Of a DNA stretch of 64,000 bases, positions 51,925-60,869 are shown piece by piece. The position numbers and the translations under genes are program-made. Under the pieces are notes generated by a model that made no database searches, was not told the DNA's origin, and saw only the letters and a program-made list of their open reading frames with translations. This stretch comes from DATKHR01 sp036557365 (GTDB lineage Bacteria; Acidobacteriota; Vicinamibacteria; Vicinamibacterales; CAVVIG01), in contig DATBHR010000094.1 in assembly GCA_036557365.1 (NCBI GenBank), forward strand, positions 20,154-84,153. Direction: 5' to 3'. How positions within the stretch are numbered: position 1 is the first letter of the stretch; the number at the start of each line of letters is the position of its first letter.

Positions 51925-52777
51925 TCCGCGACAGGATCTGAAAGCTGTTGAACAGCGAATAGGCGAGCGACAGGAACGTCAGGACGACCAGCCCCAGCGC
52001 GATCAGCAGGTGATCGCCCTTCTCCCGCGTCAGCGGATTGAAGACGGCCGATACGGCGTAGCCGCCGATGAATCCGCCCGCGTGTGCGGTGTTGTCCACG
52101 CCCGGAACGAAAAGGCCCATCACGAACAGGATGACGGCGTAGTTCAGCGCCTGCGAGTGGATGTAGCTGCTCCCGCTCTTGCGGCCGTAGTGATACAGCG
52201 CGCCCAGCAGACCGAAGAGCGCCGCCGACGCACCGAGCGTGAGCGGCGCGCCGTGAAAGAACGGAATGGGAATCGGCACCAGCCACATCACGGAGCTGAG
52301 AAGGAATCCGCAGATCCCCGAAACGATGTAGACGATCACGGTGCGCGGCGTGCCGATGAGATCCACGAGCGAGGAGCCCAGATCGCGGACCCACATCATG
52401 TTGAACAGGATGTGGAGGAAGCTGCCGTGCAGCCACGTCGCGGTGAGGAGCGTCCACCACCAGCCGTTCCCGAAGACCGGGTTCGCGCCGCTCGCGCCGA
52501 ACATGACCATCGCGCGCGTGCTGGGCGCGAGGAAGGTCATCATCCCCCCAACCAGCTGGACGCCCGGCACGAGCAGCATCAGTACATAGAGGATGGACGA
52601 GGTGCCGATGACCAGCGGAACGAAGCCGAAGTCGGCGCCAAGCTGCCGGAGTGCGGGGCCGAATCCCCAGAGCCCCGGGTTCGTACGCCCGCAGGTGTAG
52701 CACTTCTCGTCGCGGACGCCGACGAGCGAGCCGCACGACGGACACACGACCGATCCCGATGTTCTACGCTTGAGCAC
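51908..52777 (-). CDS. Rhomboid protease with N-terminal zinc ribbon
   Basis: The 289-residue protein starts with a Cys4 knuckle (C12, C15, C26, C29). A six-helix rhomboid core follows. WLHGSFLHILFNMMWVRDLG lies in the helix-2 region, the catalytic Ser184 in GASAALFG and the catalytic His232 in NTAHAGGFIGGY. It cleaves membrane-spanning substrates. The added zinc ribbon is a less common accessory that could bind a partner or nucleic acid. The GTG start has TAGAAT six bases upstream; there is no better ATG. Confidence 0.92.
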   Translation of the reverse strand: MLKRRTSGSVVCPSCGSLVGVRDEKCYTCGRTNPGLWGFGPALRQLGADFGFVPLVIGTSSILYVLMLLVPGVQLVGGMMTFLAPSTRAMVMFGASGANPVFGNGWWWTLLTATWLHGSFLHILFNMMWVRDLGSSLVDLIGTPRTVIVYIVSGICGFLLSSVMWLVPIPIPFFHGAPLTLGASAALFGLLGALYHYGRKSGSSYIHSQALNYAVILFVMGLFVPGVDNTAHAGGFIGGYAVSAVFNPLTREKGDHLLIALGLVVLTFLSLAYSLFNSFQILSRISAGG

Positions 52778-52783
52778 TTCGCG

Positions 52784-52789
52784 ATTCTA
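52784..52789 (-). promoter_or_regulatory. -10 box TAGAAT, leaderless GTG start of the rhomboid gene
   Basis: TAGAAT on the minus strand ends 6 bases before the GTG at 52777 and supports the GTG as start. Confidence 0.55.
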
Positions 52790-52800
52790 TCAGCGCTTGT

Positions 52801-53274
52801 TCACACGTGGATGATCCAGCCGAGAATCGCACCGAAGATGGCATGCGTCACCAGCATGACCGCAAAGGTGTTCGGACCGTAGTTGTGCATCAGGAAACCA
52901 GGAGGTTCGATCAGCACGATTTTTTTCGCCGACGTCCCCGGCGTCCCCATCGTGGGATGAATGGCCGGAAGCAGCACGTTCAGCAGCACGGTGGCGACGA
53001 ACACGGCGTGGATCAGCCCCAGCAGCGCGCCGAACCACCACGTGGACCAGCCGATGGTCAGGAACAGCAGCGCGTACGCGACCGCGAACAGCATCCCGAG
53101 CGCGACCTGCAGGAGATAGCCGAGCGCACGGGCACGGCGGCGGCGGCTCGTCACGAGCGTGCCGAGGATGAGCGCGAAATCGAGCCGCGTCAGACCCAGT
53201 TCCGTCGCCAGCCGGAACAGCGTCGCCAGGACGAACGTGCCGAGCACACCGCCGGCGAGCGCCTCGCCGATCAT
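52801..53274 (-). CDS. Hypothetical small membrane protein
   Basis: The 157-residue protein has about four membrane helices and an Arg-rich loop (TSRRRRARALG) between the first and second. The stretch THPTMGTPGTSAKKIVLIEPPG is soluble and the C-terminus (VMLVTHAIFGAILGWIIHV) is hydrophobic. No known family was recognised. Its ATG overlaps the stop of the GH15 gene by four bases, so it is the second gene of that operon. A longer open frame in the same phase lies inside the GH15 gene and is not used. Confidence 0.75.
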   Translation of the reverse strand: MIGEALAGGVLGTFVLATLFRLATELGLTRLDFALILGTLVTSRRRRARALGYLLQVALGMLFAVAYALLFLTIGWSTWWFGALLGLIHAVFVATVLLNVLLPAIHPTMGTPGTSAKKIVLIEPPGFLMHNYGPNTFAVMLVTHAIFGAILGWIIHV

Positions 53275-55079
53275 TGACGCCCCACTCCGGTCGTCGCCTT
53301 CTGGATGGAGATGGCGGCGTCGATGAGCGCGAGATGCACCAGCGCCTGCGGAAAATTTCCGAGGAAGGCGCCCGTCCCCGGATCGACTTCCTCCGAATAG
53401 AGGCCGACGTCGTTCGCGCGCGCAACCAGGGCGTTCATCAGCGTCGAGGCCTCGTCTACGCGACCGGCTCGAGCCAGCGCGCCCACGAGCCAGAACGAGC
53501 AGTTCATGAAGCAGCCTTCCCCACCGTGGACGCCGTCGTCTGCGAGATAGCGATACACGAAGTCGCCGCGGCGCAGCCGCTCCTGGATTGCATCGATCGT
53601 GCGGTTCAGGCGCTCGCTTTTTGGATCGTCGAAGCCGACGAACAACAGCATCAGCAGGCTGGCGTCCACGTCGTCTTCGTTCGCGATGCGCGTGTAGCTG
53701 CGCAGCCGCGGTGACCAGCACTCCGAATCCACGTACGTCCGAATGGCCTCGGCCTCGCGGCGCCAGTCGTCGATATGGCGCGTCGGCATCTCGCCTCGCT
53801 CGGCCAGTTGCACGGCGCGGTCCAGCGAGACCCAGCACATCACCTTCGAGTGCGTGAAATGAAACGGGCCGTTGCGCACTTCCCAGATGCCTGAATCCGG
53901 CTTGCGCCAGATGGCGCACACCTCGTCCGCGATTTCCGCGAACGCCTCGCCGATGTCCGGGTCGAGCGGCCGGTGGCCCTCGCTGCACAACCGCGCTGTC
54001 TCGAACAGGCAACCGTAGATGTCATGCTGTGTCTGCCCGACGGCGCTGTTGCCGACGCGGACCGGCCGTGATTTCCGGTATCCGGACAACGGGAGCGTGT
54101 GCTCAACCGAGCTCGGTCCGCCGTCCAGATCGTAGAGCACGTGCAGCCGCGGCTTGGTCAGCGACGTCGCGTTCATGAACCACCAGAACAGCGACTCGGC
54201 CTCGTCGTAACAGCGGAGGTTCAGCAGCGCGGCCGTCGCGAAGTTCGAGTCGCGAATCCAGCAGAATCGGTAGTCCCAGTTGCGCTCGCCTTTGATTTCC
54301 TCAGGCAGCGACGTCGTCGGCGCGGCCACCGACGCGCCCGACGGCGCGAAGATGAGCGCCTTGAGGACGAGCGCGCTGCGAAGGACCTGTTCGGCCCATG
54401 GCCCCTCGTACGATCGCGACCGGGTCCAGCGCGTCCAGAACTCGACGGTGTCCGCCAGCCGCTGCTCAAGCGCACTCCGTCCCGGCATGACGAGCGGTTC
54501 GCCGTGCGCGTAGGTCATCGAGACGAGCGCTCTCGCGCCGGCTTCCAGCTCGAAGCGTGCGCCGACCGCGCAGTCCTTCCAGGAGGGAGCGCCGGCATCC
54601 CAGCTGGGAAACGCGACGGCTTCGCTGCCGTGCGTCGCCACGGGGACGATTCCCCGCCACTCGGGCCGCGAGACGCCCGTGCTGTAGGCGAAGCGCGGTT
54701 CCGCCCGCCACTCGAGCGGCACGCGTCCCGACACGCCGGTCACCTCGCGAACCAGCTCGCGCATCGGCGGCATCTGACCGTCCGGCAGCGTCATCGCGTC
54801 GATGAGGCGAACCGTTCCCGCATCGGTATCGAATGTCGTTTCGAGGACGTTCGTCTGCGGCACGTAGCGCCGGGAGGAACGAAACGGCACTGTTGGCTTG
54901 AGCGCGAACGTGCCGCCGCGCTCAACGTCCAGCAGCCCGCCGAATACGCTGCCGGAATCGAAGTTGGGAAGACACAGCCAGTCAATCGACCCATCGAGAG
55001 CGACGAGCGCCGCCGAGCGCCCGTCGCCGATCAGGGCGTAATCTTCCACCGCAGAGTAGCCGTCAGCTGTTCGGCCCAC
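53271..55079 (-). CDS. Glycoside hydrolase family 15 protein (glucoamylase/trehalase-like)
   Basis: The 602-residue protein has no signal peptide. It has the bacterial GH15 plan: an N-terminal beta-sandwich (YALIGDGRSAALVALDGSIDWLCLPNFDSGSVFGGLLD, about 10-50) and an alpha/alpha-barrel. GERNWDYRFCWIRDSNFA contains the conserved substrate-binding Arg/Asp. The second catalytic carboxylate lies in YSEEVDPGTGAFLGNFPQAL. Substrate is likely trehalose or short alpha-glucans in the cytoplasm. It starts with GTG (MGRTADGYSAVEDY), which gives the standard family N-terminus. The small membrane protein gene is coupled downstream. Confidence 0.92.
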   Translation of the reverse strand: MGRTADGYSAVEDYALIGDGRSAALVALDGSIDWLCLPNFDSGSVFGGLLDVERGGTFALKPTVPFRSSRRYVPQTNVLETTFDTDAGTVRLIDAMTLPDGQMPPMRELVREVTGVSGRVPLEWRAEPRFAYSTGVSRPEWRGIVPVATHGSEAVAFPSWDAGAPSWKDCAVGARFELEAGARALVSMTYAHGEPLVMPGRSALEQRLADTVEFWTRWTRSRSYEGPWAEQVLRSALVLKALIFAPSGASVAAPTTSLPEEIKGERNWDYRFCWIRDSNFATAALLNLRCYDEAESLFWWFMNATSLTKPRLHVLYDLDGGPSSVEHTLPLSGYRKSRPVRVGNSAVGQTQHDIYGCLFETARLCSEGHRPLDPDIGEAFAEIADEVCAIWRKPDSGIWEVRNGPFHFTHSKVMCWVSLDRAVQLAERGEMPTRHIDDWRREAEAIRTYVDSECWSPRLRSYTRIANEDDVDASLLMLLFVGFDDPKSERLNRTIDAIQERLRRGDFVYRYLADDGVHGGEGCFMNCSFWLVGALARAGRVDEASTLMNALVARANDVGLYSEEVDPGTGAFLGNFPQALVHLALIDAAISIQKATTGVGRQ

Positions 55080-55106
55080 AGGGTTCGGTCAGCTCGCGAG
55101 ATGCGA

Positions 55107-56927
55107 TCAGATCTCCGGTCGCTTCGGCCGCATGTTCGACGCCAGAATCCGCTTCCGAAGCCGGATGCTCGTCGGCGTCACCTCGACGAGCTCGTCATCG
55201 TTGATGAACTCGATCGCCTGCTCGAGGCCGAGGCGCCGCGGCGGAATCAGCCGGATGGCTTCGTCCGCGGTGGACGCCCGCATGTTCGTCTGCTTCTTTT
55301 CCTTGGTGACGTTGACGTCCATGTCGTTCGGCCGCGCGTTCTCGCCGATGATCATGCCCTCATAGACCTGCGTCGCCGGCTCGATGAAAATCTCGCCGCG
55401 CTCCTGCAGGTTGAAGATCGCGTACGCCGTCGCCGGACCCGGGCGGTCCGCGACGAGCGCGCCATTCACGCGCGACGGGATCGCACCGTGCCACGGCTCC
55501 CAGCTCGAGAAGATGTGGTTCATGATGCCGGTGCCCTTGGTATCGGTCATGAACTGCGAGCGGAATCCGATGAGCCCGCGCGCGGGAATACGGAATTCGA
55601 GCCGCACGCGTCCGCCGCCGTTGTTGACCATCTTGGTCATGATGCCCTTGCGTTCCCCCACCTGCGCGATGACCACACCCTGATGATCTTCCGGAACGTC
55701 GATGACCAGTTCCTCGACCGGCTCGACAACGACGCCGTTCAGCTCCTTGGTGACGATGTCGGGACGGGACACCTGGAGTTCGTAGCCTTCGCGCCGCATC
55801 ATCTCGATGAGGATCGACAGCTGAAGCTCGCCTCGTCCGACGATCTTCACCTGCTCCGGCGAGTCGGTTGGTTCCAGGCGGATTGATACGTTGCCGAGCA
55901 GTTCACGATCCAGCCGCTCGCGCAGCTGCCGCGACGTCACGTACTGCCCTTCGCGGCCCGCCATCGGCGATGTGTTCACGCCAAAAATCATCGAGACGGT
56001 CGGCTCGTCGATGGCGATCGGCGGAATCGGCTGGCGGTGCTCGGGATCCGTGATCGTTTCGCCGATGGTGATGTCCGCGATTCCCGCGAGGCACACGATG
56101 TCGCCTGCCGCGGCCTCCTCGATGTCAACTCGCTTCAGGCCATCGAACGCGTACAGCTTCGTGACCTTCGTCTCGTGGACAGCGTTGTCCAGCTTGCAGA
56201 CGACCACCGCGTCGCCGATTTTCACGCGGCCGTTGAAGATGCGGCCGATTGCGATCCGCCCGACGTAGTCGCTGGAATCGAGATTCGCCACCAGCAGCTG
56301 CAGCGGCGCGTCGCGGTTGCCGCGCGGCGGAGGGACGTGCTCGAGGATGGCGTCGAACAGCGGACGCAGATCCGCGCCGGTCACTGCCGGCTCCCTGCTG
56401 GACGTCCCGACCTTGGCGTTCGTATACAGCACCGGGAACTCGAGCTGTTCCTCGGTCGCATCGAGATCGATGAAGAGATCGTAGATTTCGTTGAGGACTT
56501 CTTTCGGCCGCGCGTCCGGCCGATCGATCTTGTTGATGACGACGATCGGTGGCAGCCGACGCTCCAGGGCCTTCCGCAACACGAAGCGCGTCTGCGGCAG
56601 CGGCCCTTCGGACGCGTCCACGAGCAGCATGACGCCGTCCACCATCGACAACGTCCGCTCGACTTCCCCGCCGAAGTCGGCGTGGCCCGGCGTATCGACG
56701 ATGTTGATCAGCGTGTCGCCGTAGTGAACCGCCGTGTTCTTGGCCAGAATCGTGATCCCGCGCTCGCGCTCGAGCTCGTTGCTGTCCATGGCGCGCTCGG
56801 CGACGCGCTCGTTCGCGCGAAACGTCCCGCTCTGATGCAATAAGGCGTCCACGAGGGTGGTTTTGCCGTGGTCGACGTGGGCGATGATGGCGACGTTGCG
56901 CCGGAGCGGGTTTGCGACGAAAGACAT
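55107..56927 (-). CDS. typA: Ribosome-associated GTPase TypA/BipA
   Basis: The 606-residue protein has the G motifs AHVDHGKTTL (G1, residues 16-25), ERGITI (G2), DTPGHADFGGEV (G3) and NKIDRPDARP (G4). EF-G-like domains II, III and V follow, and the TypA-specific C-terminal domain ends with KKQTNMRAST and DEAIRLIPPRRLGLEQAIEFI. Unlike EF-G it lacks domain IV. It binds the ribosome near the 70S A site and helps assembly and stress adaptation. A TAGACT box six bases before the ATG, itself followed by GGAGAG, drives it. Confidence 0.96.
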   Translation of the reverse strand: MSFVANPLRRNVAIIAHVDHGKTTLVDALLHQSGTFRANERVAERAMDSNELERERGITILAKNTAVHYGDTLINIVDTPGHADFGGEVERTLSMVDGVMLLVDASEGPLPQTRFVLRKALERRLPPIVVINKIDRPDARPKEVLNEIYDLFIDLDATEEQLEFPVLYTNAKVGTSSREPAVTGADLRPLFDAILEHVPPPRGNRDAPLQLLVANLDSSDYVGRIAIGRIFNGRVKIGDAVVVCKLDNAVHETKVTKLYAFDGLKRVDIEEAAAGDIVCLAGIADITIGETITDPEHRQPIPPIAIDEPTVSMIFGVNTSPMAGREGQYVTSRQLRERLDRELLGNVSIRLEPTDSPEQVKIVGRGELQLSILIEMMRREGYELQVSRPDIVTKELNGVVVEPVEELVIDVPEDHQGVVIAQVGERKGIMTKMVNNGGGRVRLEFRIPARGLIGFRSQFMTDTKGTGIMNHIFSSWEPWHGAIPSRVNGALVADRPGPATAYAIFNLQERGEIFIEPATQVYEGMIIGENARPNDMDVNVTKEKKQTNMRASTADEAIRLIPPRRLGLEQAIEFINDDELVEVTPTSIRLRKRILASNMRPKRPEI

Positions 56928-56933
56928 CTCTCC

Positions 56934-56939
56934 AGTCTA
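56934..56939 (-). promoter_or_regulatory. -10 box TAGACT before typA
   Basis: TAGACT on the minus strand ends 6 bases before the ATG at 56927; GGAGAG fills the gap, so the place could read as either a leaderless start or a very short ribosome-site leader. Confidence 0.45.
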
Positions 56940-56950
56940 ACGCACTCTCC

Positions 56951-57024
56951 ATTGCGGATTGCGGATTGAGGATTGATTGAGGATTGATTGAGGATTGTTG
57001 ATTGCGGATTTCGATTGCCGATTG
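56951..57024. repeat. Tandem degenerate repeat of GATTGAGGATT / GCGGATT units
   Basis: The gap between typA and the mannosyltransferase is filled with GGATTG-type units: GCGGATTGCGGATTGAGGATTGATT, repeated with GATTGAGG variants, then GATTGCGGATTTCGATTGCC. Units are 7-11 bases and imperfect. It is low in GC compared with the flanks and has no coding sense. The two flanking genes point the same way (minus). Confidence 0.6.
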
Positions 57025-57046
57025 GCGTGCTGACCTGATTCGCGCG

Positions 57047-58204
57047 TCAGAAGAGCGGATGAACGGTCGTGAACAGCGCGAGTCCCAGCGTGTAGAACAG
57101 CGCGAAGATGACGACGATGGCAGTGCTGAGGCGGCGTGAGCGTAGCGACGCGAGCCAGATGAAGACCGGAAAGAGCACCGAGCAATAGCGGCCGACGCCC
57201 TCGAACACGCCCGACGACAGCGGCAGCAGCAGGTTGAACAGGACGAACGCGCCGTAGGCGGCGCCGAAGCGCCGCCACACGAACGGCACAGCGACGAGGA
57301 AGCAGAGGCCCGTCACGCCATACAGCGCGTCGTAGACGCCCATCCGATTGCCGGCAATGAACGCGTACGGGTGCATCGCGAGATTCGCCAGCAGCCGCAG
57401 CGGCGCGGTCCACGGCGCGCCGCCAACCTGATAGTTCCACCGCTGGAGCGTCGCGGCCCATTCGAACGGGTTCCCGCTGACGCTGTAGATGTACGCCGAG
57501 TACCACACGAAGATCCCGAGCGACAGGACGAGGCCGGTTGCGGCGAGGACGCGGCTGCGCGGCGTCGGCTCAGCCTCGCGCCATGCAATCCACGCGAGCG
57601 ACGGAAACATCAATACGCCGGTGACGCGCGAGCCGATCGCCATCGCGCCGGCCGCTCCGCCGGCCAGCCAGCGACGCGTCCTGAAGAGCAGAAAGGCCAG
57701 CACCGTGAACAGGAGGAAGGTGCTCTCGCTGTAGATCGCGCCGAAGAAAAAGGCGAACGGGAAGATCGCGGTCAGCAGGACCGCGCGCTCCGCGCGGCGT
57801 CGCGGGAGATCGAGGCGCGCGAGGTAGTAGAGCGCCACCATCGCCAGCACGAACGACGTCCAGGAGACGACGATGCCGCCGAAATAGAAGGCGGCGTGAT
57901 AGCGCCCGAAGAGTCGGCCGACGTGGCGCATCAGCATCGGATAGACCGGGAAGTACGCGATGTTGCTGCGACCGCCTGCGGCGTAGGCATATCCGTTTCG
58001 AGCGATGCCTTCGTACCAGCCGCTGTCGAACCGCGCGAACGGATCCCAGAACGCGCTCGGCGACGGGAAGACGGTCATCTGCAGCGGCGCGTCCAGCGGA
58101 AACGCCACGTTCACGATCAGCGCGAGCAGCGCCGACAGGATACGGAATCCGAGCGCGCACGCTGCGACACGCAGCGCCGCGCGCGCGTCAATTCGGCTGG
58201 ACAA
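57047..58204 (-). CDS. PIG-V-like mannosyltransferase family membrane protein
   Basis: The 385-residue protein has about nine to ten membrane helices. It matches the bacterial PIG-V/mannosyltransferase family: FWDPFARFDSGWYEGIARNGY in the first loop, with the Asp of FDSGWY as likely catalytic residue, and YFPVYPMLMRHVGRL in the second. These enzymes add mannose from a polyprenyl-phosphate donor on the outer side of the membrane. The first residue comes from a TTG that lies inside the last codons of the upstream alcohol dehydrogenase gene (17-base overlap). A later start cannot be excluded. Confidence 0.85.
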   Translation of the reverse strand: MSSRIDARAALRVAACALGFRILSALLALIVNVAFPLDAPLQMTVFPSPSAFWDPFARFDSGWYEGIARNGYAYAAGGRSNIAYFPVYPMLMRHVGRLFGRYHAAFYFGGIVVSWTSFVLAMVALYYLARLDLPRRRAERAVLLTAIFPFAFFFGAIYSESTFLLFTVLAFLLFRTRRWLAGGAAGAMAIGSRVTGVLMFPSLAWIAWREAEPTPRSRVLAATGLVLSLGIFVWYSAYIYSVSGNPFEWAATLQRWNYQVGGAPWTAPLRLLANLAMHPYAFIAGNRMGVYDALYGVTGLCFLVAVPFVWRRFGAAYGAFVLFNLLLPLSSGVFEGVGRYCSVLFPVFIWLASLRSRRLSTAIVVIFALFYTLGLALFTTVHPLF

Positions 58205-59282
58205 GGGCTTTCGGAAGGCGCATCGCTTCGGCGTCGGCGAGCGCGCGATTCAGATCAATGAGCGCGTAGGTGGCCGCGCCAATCGAACGCCACGGGATCG
58301 CCTGGTGATGACGTTCGAGCACCGCCAGCGCCCGCACGAAGTGGCCGACGTCGCTGCCCCAGCAGCCGCGAATCTCGAGGTGCTTGCGGTTGATGTGCTG
58401 GTGGGCGTTGATCGTGCTTGGTCCCGCGTCCGTGTAGTGCCCGGCGATCACATAGCGGCCACCGTCGCGGACGACATCGAGCGCTTCCTCCACTGCCCGC
58501 GCCGATCCTGCAGCCTCGATTGCCACGTCCACGCCCACGCCGTTCGTCAAATCGAGCACACGCTCACGCCGCTCCTCGATGGTCGTCTGGAGCACATCGA
58601 TCGCGGCGTCCGCGCCCATCGCGGTCGCGAGCGATAACCGGTCGCCCGGCGCGCCGAACGCAATGACCTGCGCGGCGCCCGAAAGCTTCGCCAGCGCAAT
58701 CGCGCTCAGGCCGACGGCGCCGGTCCCCTGGACGAGCACCGCATCGCCGAGCCTGATGGCGGCGCGATCGATCGCGTGAACTGCCGTGATGAGACCGCAG
58801 CCGGCGCTGATGTACGTGTCCGGCGGAACTCCCTGCGGCAACGCCGCGATGCTGACGCCCGGTTCGAGATAGATGGCCTGGGACCATCCACCGAACAGGC
58901 CGTCGTTCGCCGAATCGGTGATGCCGTAGACGCGCCTGGCGGCGCACTTGGTCGGCGTGTGCGTGACCGCGCACGCGCGGCATCGGCCGCACGTTCGATG
59001 CACGTCGAAGAACGCCAGCCGGTCGCCCTCGACGATCCTCCGACCGTCGACGGTATTCACGGCCCCACGGATTTTCGCGGCAACACCCACGGAAACGTGC
59101 CCCGGAATGATGGGATACGGTACGCCGGCGAGCCGGCCGTGCCAGATGTGCACGTCCGTCCCGCAGACTTCCGAATACAACGTGTGCAGCAGGACGGAAC
59201 CCTCTTCGAGGATGGGTTCGGGAAACTCGCGGACCTCGACCGGAAGACGAGGACCCGGCAGTACGGCGGCGGCGATGGTCAT
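58188..59282 (-). CDS. Zinc-dependent alcohol dehydrogenase family protein
   Basis: The 364-residue protein has the medium-chain dehydrogenase plan. A GroES-like domain (about 1-150) holds the catalytic zinc Cys40 (CGTD) and a structural zinc site (C98, C101, C104, C113). A Rossmann domain follows (about 165-300) with the GTGAVGLSAIALAK nucleotide-binding loop. Where the family has GHE, this protein reads GHV (residues 61-63), so the zinc-modulating Glu is missing. Substrate is unknown; the group includes sorbitol/threonine-dehydrogenase-like enzymes. It starts a two-gene unit with the mannosyltransferase. The divergent FmdB gene begins 42 bases away. Confidence 0.9.
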   Translation of the reverse strand: MTIAAAVLPGPRLPVEVREFPEPILEEGSVLLHTLYSEVCGTDVHIWHGRLAGVPYPIIPGHVSVGVAAKIRGAVNTVDGRRIVEGDRLAFFDVHRTCGRCRACAVTHTPTKCAARRVYGITDSANDGLFGGWSQAIYLEPGVSIAALPQGVPPDTYISAGCGLITAVHAIDRAAIRLGDAVLVQGTGAVGLSAIALAKLSGAAQVIAFGAPGDRLSLATAMGADAAIDVLQTTIEERRERVLDLTNGVGVDVAIEAAGSARAVEEALDVVRDGGRYVIAGHYTDAGPSTINAHQHINRKHLEIRGCWGSDVGHFVRALAVLERHHQAIPWRSIGAATYALIDLNRALADAEAMRLPKALVQPN

Positions 59283-59312
59283 GGTTGGAAGCGCGTGGAC
59301 TCAGCCGGGCGG

Positions 59313-59318
59313 TAGAAT
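59313..59318 (+). promoter_or_regulatory. -10 box TAGAAT, leaderless start of the FmdB gene
   Basis: TAGAAT ends 5 bases before the ATG at 59324. It decides against an in-frame codon further upstream (59285). Confidence 0.55.
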
Positions 59319-59323
59319 ACTGC

Positions 59324-59551
59324 ATGCCCCTTTTCGAGTTCGAATGCCGCGAGTGCGGCAGTCACTTCGAGTACCTGACGCGCGACGGCCAGTCTCCGTC
59401 GTGCCCATCCTGCAAGAGCGAAGATCTCCAGAAGCTGCTGTCCGTCTTCGCGGTCTCCGGCGGCAGCCAGGAGAAGGCGTTTCAAGGCGGTCCGGGCGCC
59501 TGCGGCCGCTGCGGCGATCCGCGCGGACCCGGCGCCTGCTCGATGAACTGA
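59324..59551 (+). CDS. FmdB-type zinc ribbon protein
   Basis: The 75-residue protein starts MPLFEFECRECGSHFEYL, the classic FmdB opening, with zinc ligands C8, C11, C27 and C30 (CPSCKS). The C-terminal part is disordered apart from a Gly/Cys tail (GACGRCGDPRGPGACSMN) that carries three further Cys residues. FmdB was named for putative regulation of formamidase; in most bacteria the role is unknown. It is probably co-transcribed with the MFS gene that follows after 25 bases. Confidence 0.9.
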   Translation: MPLFEFECRECGSHFEYLTRDGQSPSCPSCKSEDLQKLLSVFAVSGGSQEKAFQGGPGACGRCGDPRGPGACSMN

Positions 59552-59576
59552 CGCGCGGCTCCCACGGACCCGGAGC

Positions 59577-60869
59577 GTGCCCTCGTCGCCTTTTGGCCGC
59601 GCCTTCCGCCACCGGAACTATCAGCTCTTCTTCAGCGGCCAGCTCATCTCGCTGACCGGCACGTGGATGCAGTCGGTGGCGGAGTCGTGGCTCGTCTTCC
59701 GCCTCACCGGCTCGTCGACGCTGCTCGGCGTCTCGGCGTTCGCCAGCCAGATCGGCGTGCTGCTGTTCGCGACGATCGGCGGCGCGGTCGCCGATCGCTC
59801 GGACCGCCGCCGCATCCTGATTGCGACGCAGTCGATCTCGCTCGTCCTGCCGCTGACTCTCTCAATCCTGACCTTCACCCATCGCGTCCACGTGTGGCAC
59901 GTCATCGTGCTCGCGTCGTGCCTCGGCATCGTCAACGCGTTCGACATCCCGGCGCGGCAGGCGTTCATCGTGGACATGGTGGGACGCGAAGATCTCGTGA
60001 ACGCCATCGCGCTCAATTCATCGATGGTCAACGGCGCGCGCGTCGTCGGACCCTCGGTCGCGGGTTTGCTCGTCGCGGCCGTCGGCGAAGGCTGGTGCTT
60101 TCTCATCAACTCGGTGAGCTATCTGGCGGTCATCACCGGACTGCTCCTCATGCGCGTCGAACGCAAGAACACCGCGCAGATCGAGTCACCAGGTCATCAC
60201 GTCGTCGAGGGATTCTCCTTCGCGTGGAAGACCGCACCGGTTCGCGCACTGCTGCTCCTCCTCGGCCTCGTCAGCTTCGCGGGGATGCCGTATGCGGTGC
60301 TCATGCCGATTTTCGCGGCGAACATCCTGCACAGCGGCGCGCGAGGCCTCGGCCTGCTGATGGGCGCGTCAGGACTGGGCGCCCTCGCGGGCGCGCTGAC
60401 GCTCGCGACGCGCCAGAGCGTGCGCGGCCTCGGGCGATGGGTGATGACCGCCGCCGTGTGCTTCGGCGTCGCGCTCGTGCTCTTCTCGCTGTCGCGGACG
60501 TTCTGGGTGTCGGCGCTGCTGCTCGTCCCGGTCGGCGCCTCGATGATCGTCCAGATGGCGGCGTCGAACACGCTCATCCAGTCGATGGTGCCCGATCGGC
60601 TGCGCGGCCGCGTGATGGCCGTCTACTCGATGATGTTCATGGGCATGGCGCCGTTCGGATCGCTCTCGGCGGGTACGATCGCCGGCCGCCTCGGCGCGCC
60701 CGAAACCGTCGCGCTCGGCGGCCTCGTCTGCATCGTCGGCGGGATCGTGTTCGGGATCAAGCTGCCCGCCCTCCGCGGAGAAGCGCGGCAGCTGATCGTG
60801 GCGCAGGGACTTGCGGGCGGCGAGCCGCCGGCGGCCGTTACCGGCCAGCTGCCGGCGAGTGAGGCGTGA
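59577..60869 (+). CDS. MFS exporter (EntS/DHA3-like)
   Basis: The 430-residue protein has twelve membrane helices with the EntS/DHA3-type opening FGRAFRHRNYQLFFSGQLISLTGTWMQSVAESWLVFRLTG. The loop motif GGAVADRSDRRRILIATQS is motif A between helices 2 and 3, and VPDRLRGRVMAVYSM repeats it in the second half. Relatives export siderophores, macrolides or sugars. The start is GTG; the N-terminal residues match the family. Its last 32 bases overlap the end of the convergent peptidase gene. Confidence 0.9.
   Translation: MPSSPFGRAFRHRNYQLFFSGQLISLTGTWMQSVAESWLVFRLTGSSTLLGVSAFASQIGVLLFATIGGAVADRSDRRRILIATQSISLVLPLTLSILTFTHRVHVWHVIVLASCLGIVNAFDIPARQAFIVDMVGREDLVNAIALNSSMVNGARVVGPSVAGLLVAAVGEGWCFLINSVSYLAVITGLLLMRVERKNTAQIESPGHHVVEGFSFAWKTAPVRALLLLLGLVSFAGMPYAVLMPIFAANILHSGARGLGLLMGASGLGALAGALTLATRQSVRGLGRWVMTAAVCFGVALVLFSLSRTFWVSALLLVPVGASMIVQMAASNTLIQSMVPDRLRGRVMAVYSMMFMGMAPFGSLSAGTIAGRLGAPETVALGGLVCIVGGIVFGIKLPALRGEARQLIVAQGLAGGEPPAAVTGQLPASEA

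Noticed and set aside
49388..57024. The short tandem repeats as CRISPR arrays
   Set aside because: Units are 7-13 bases, degenerate and without unique spacers of regular length, and no cas gene is near.
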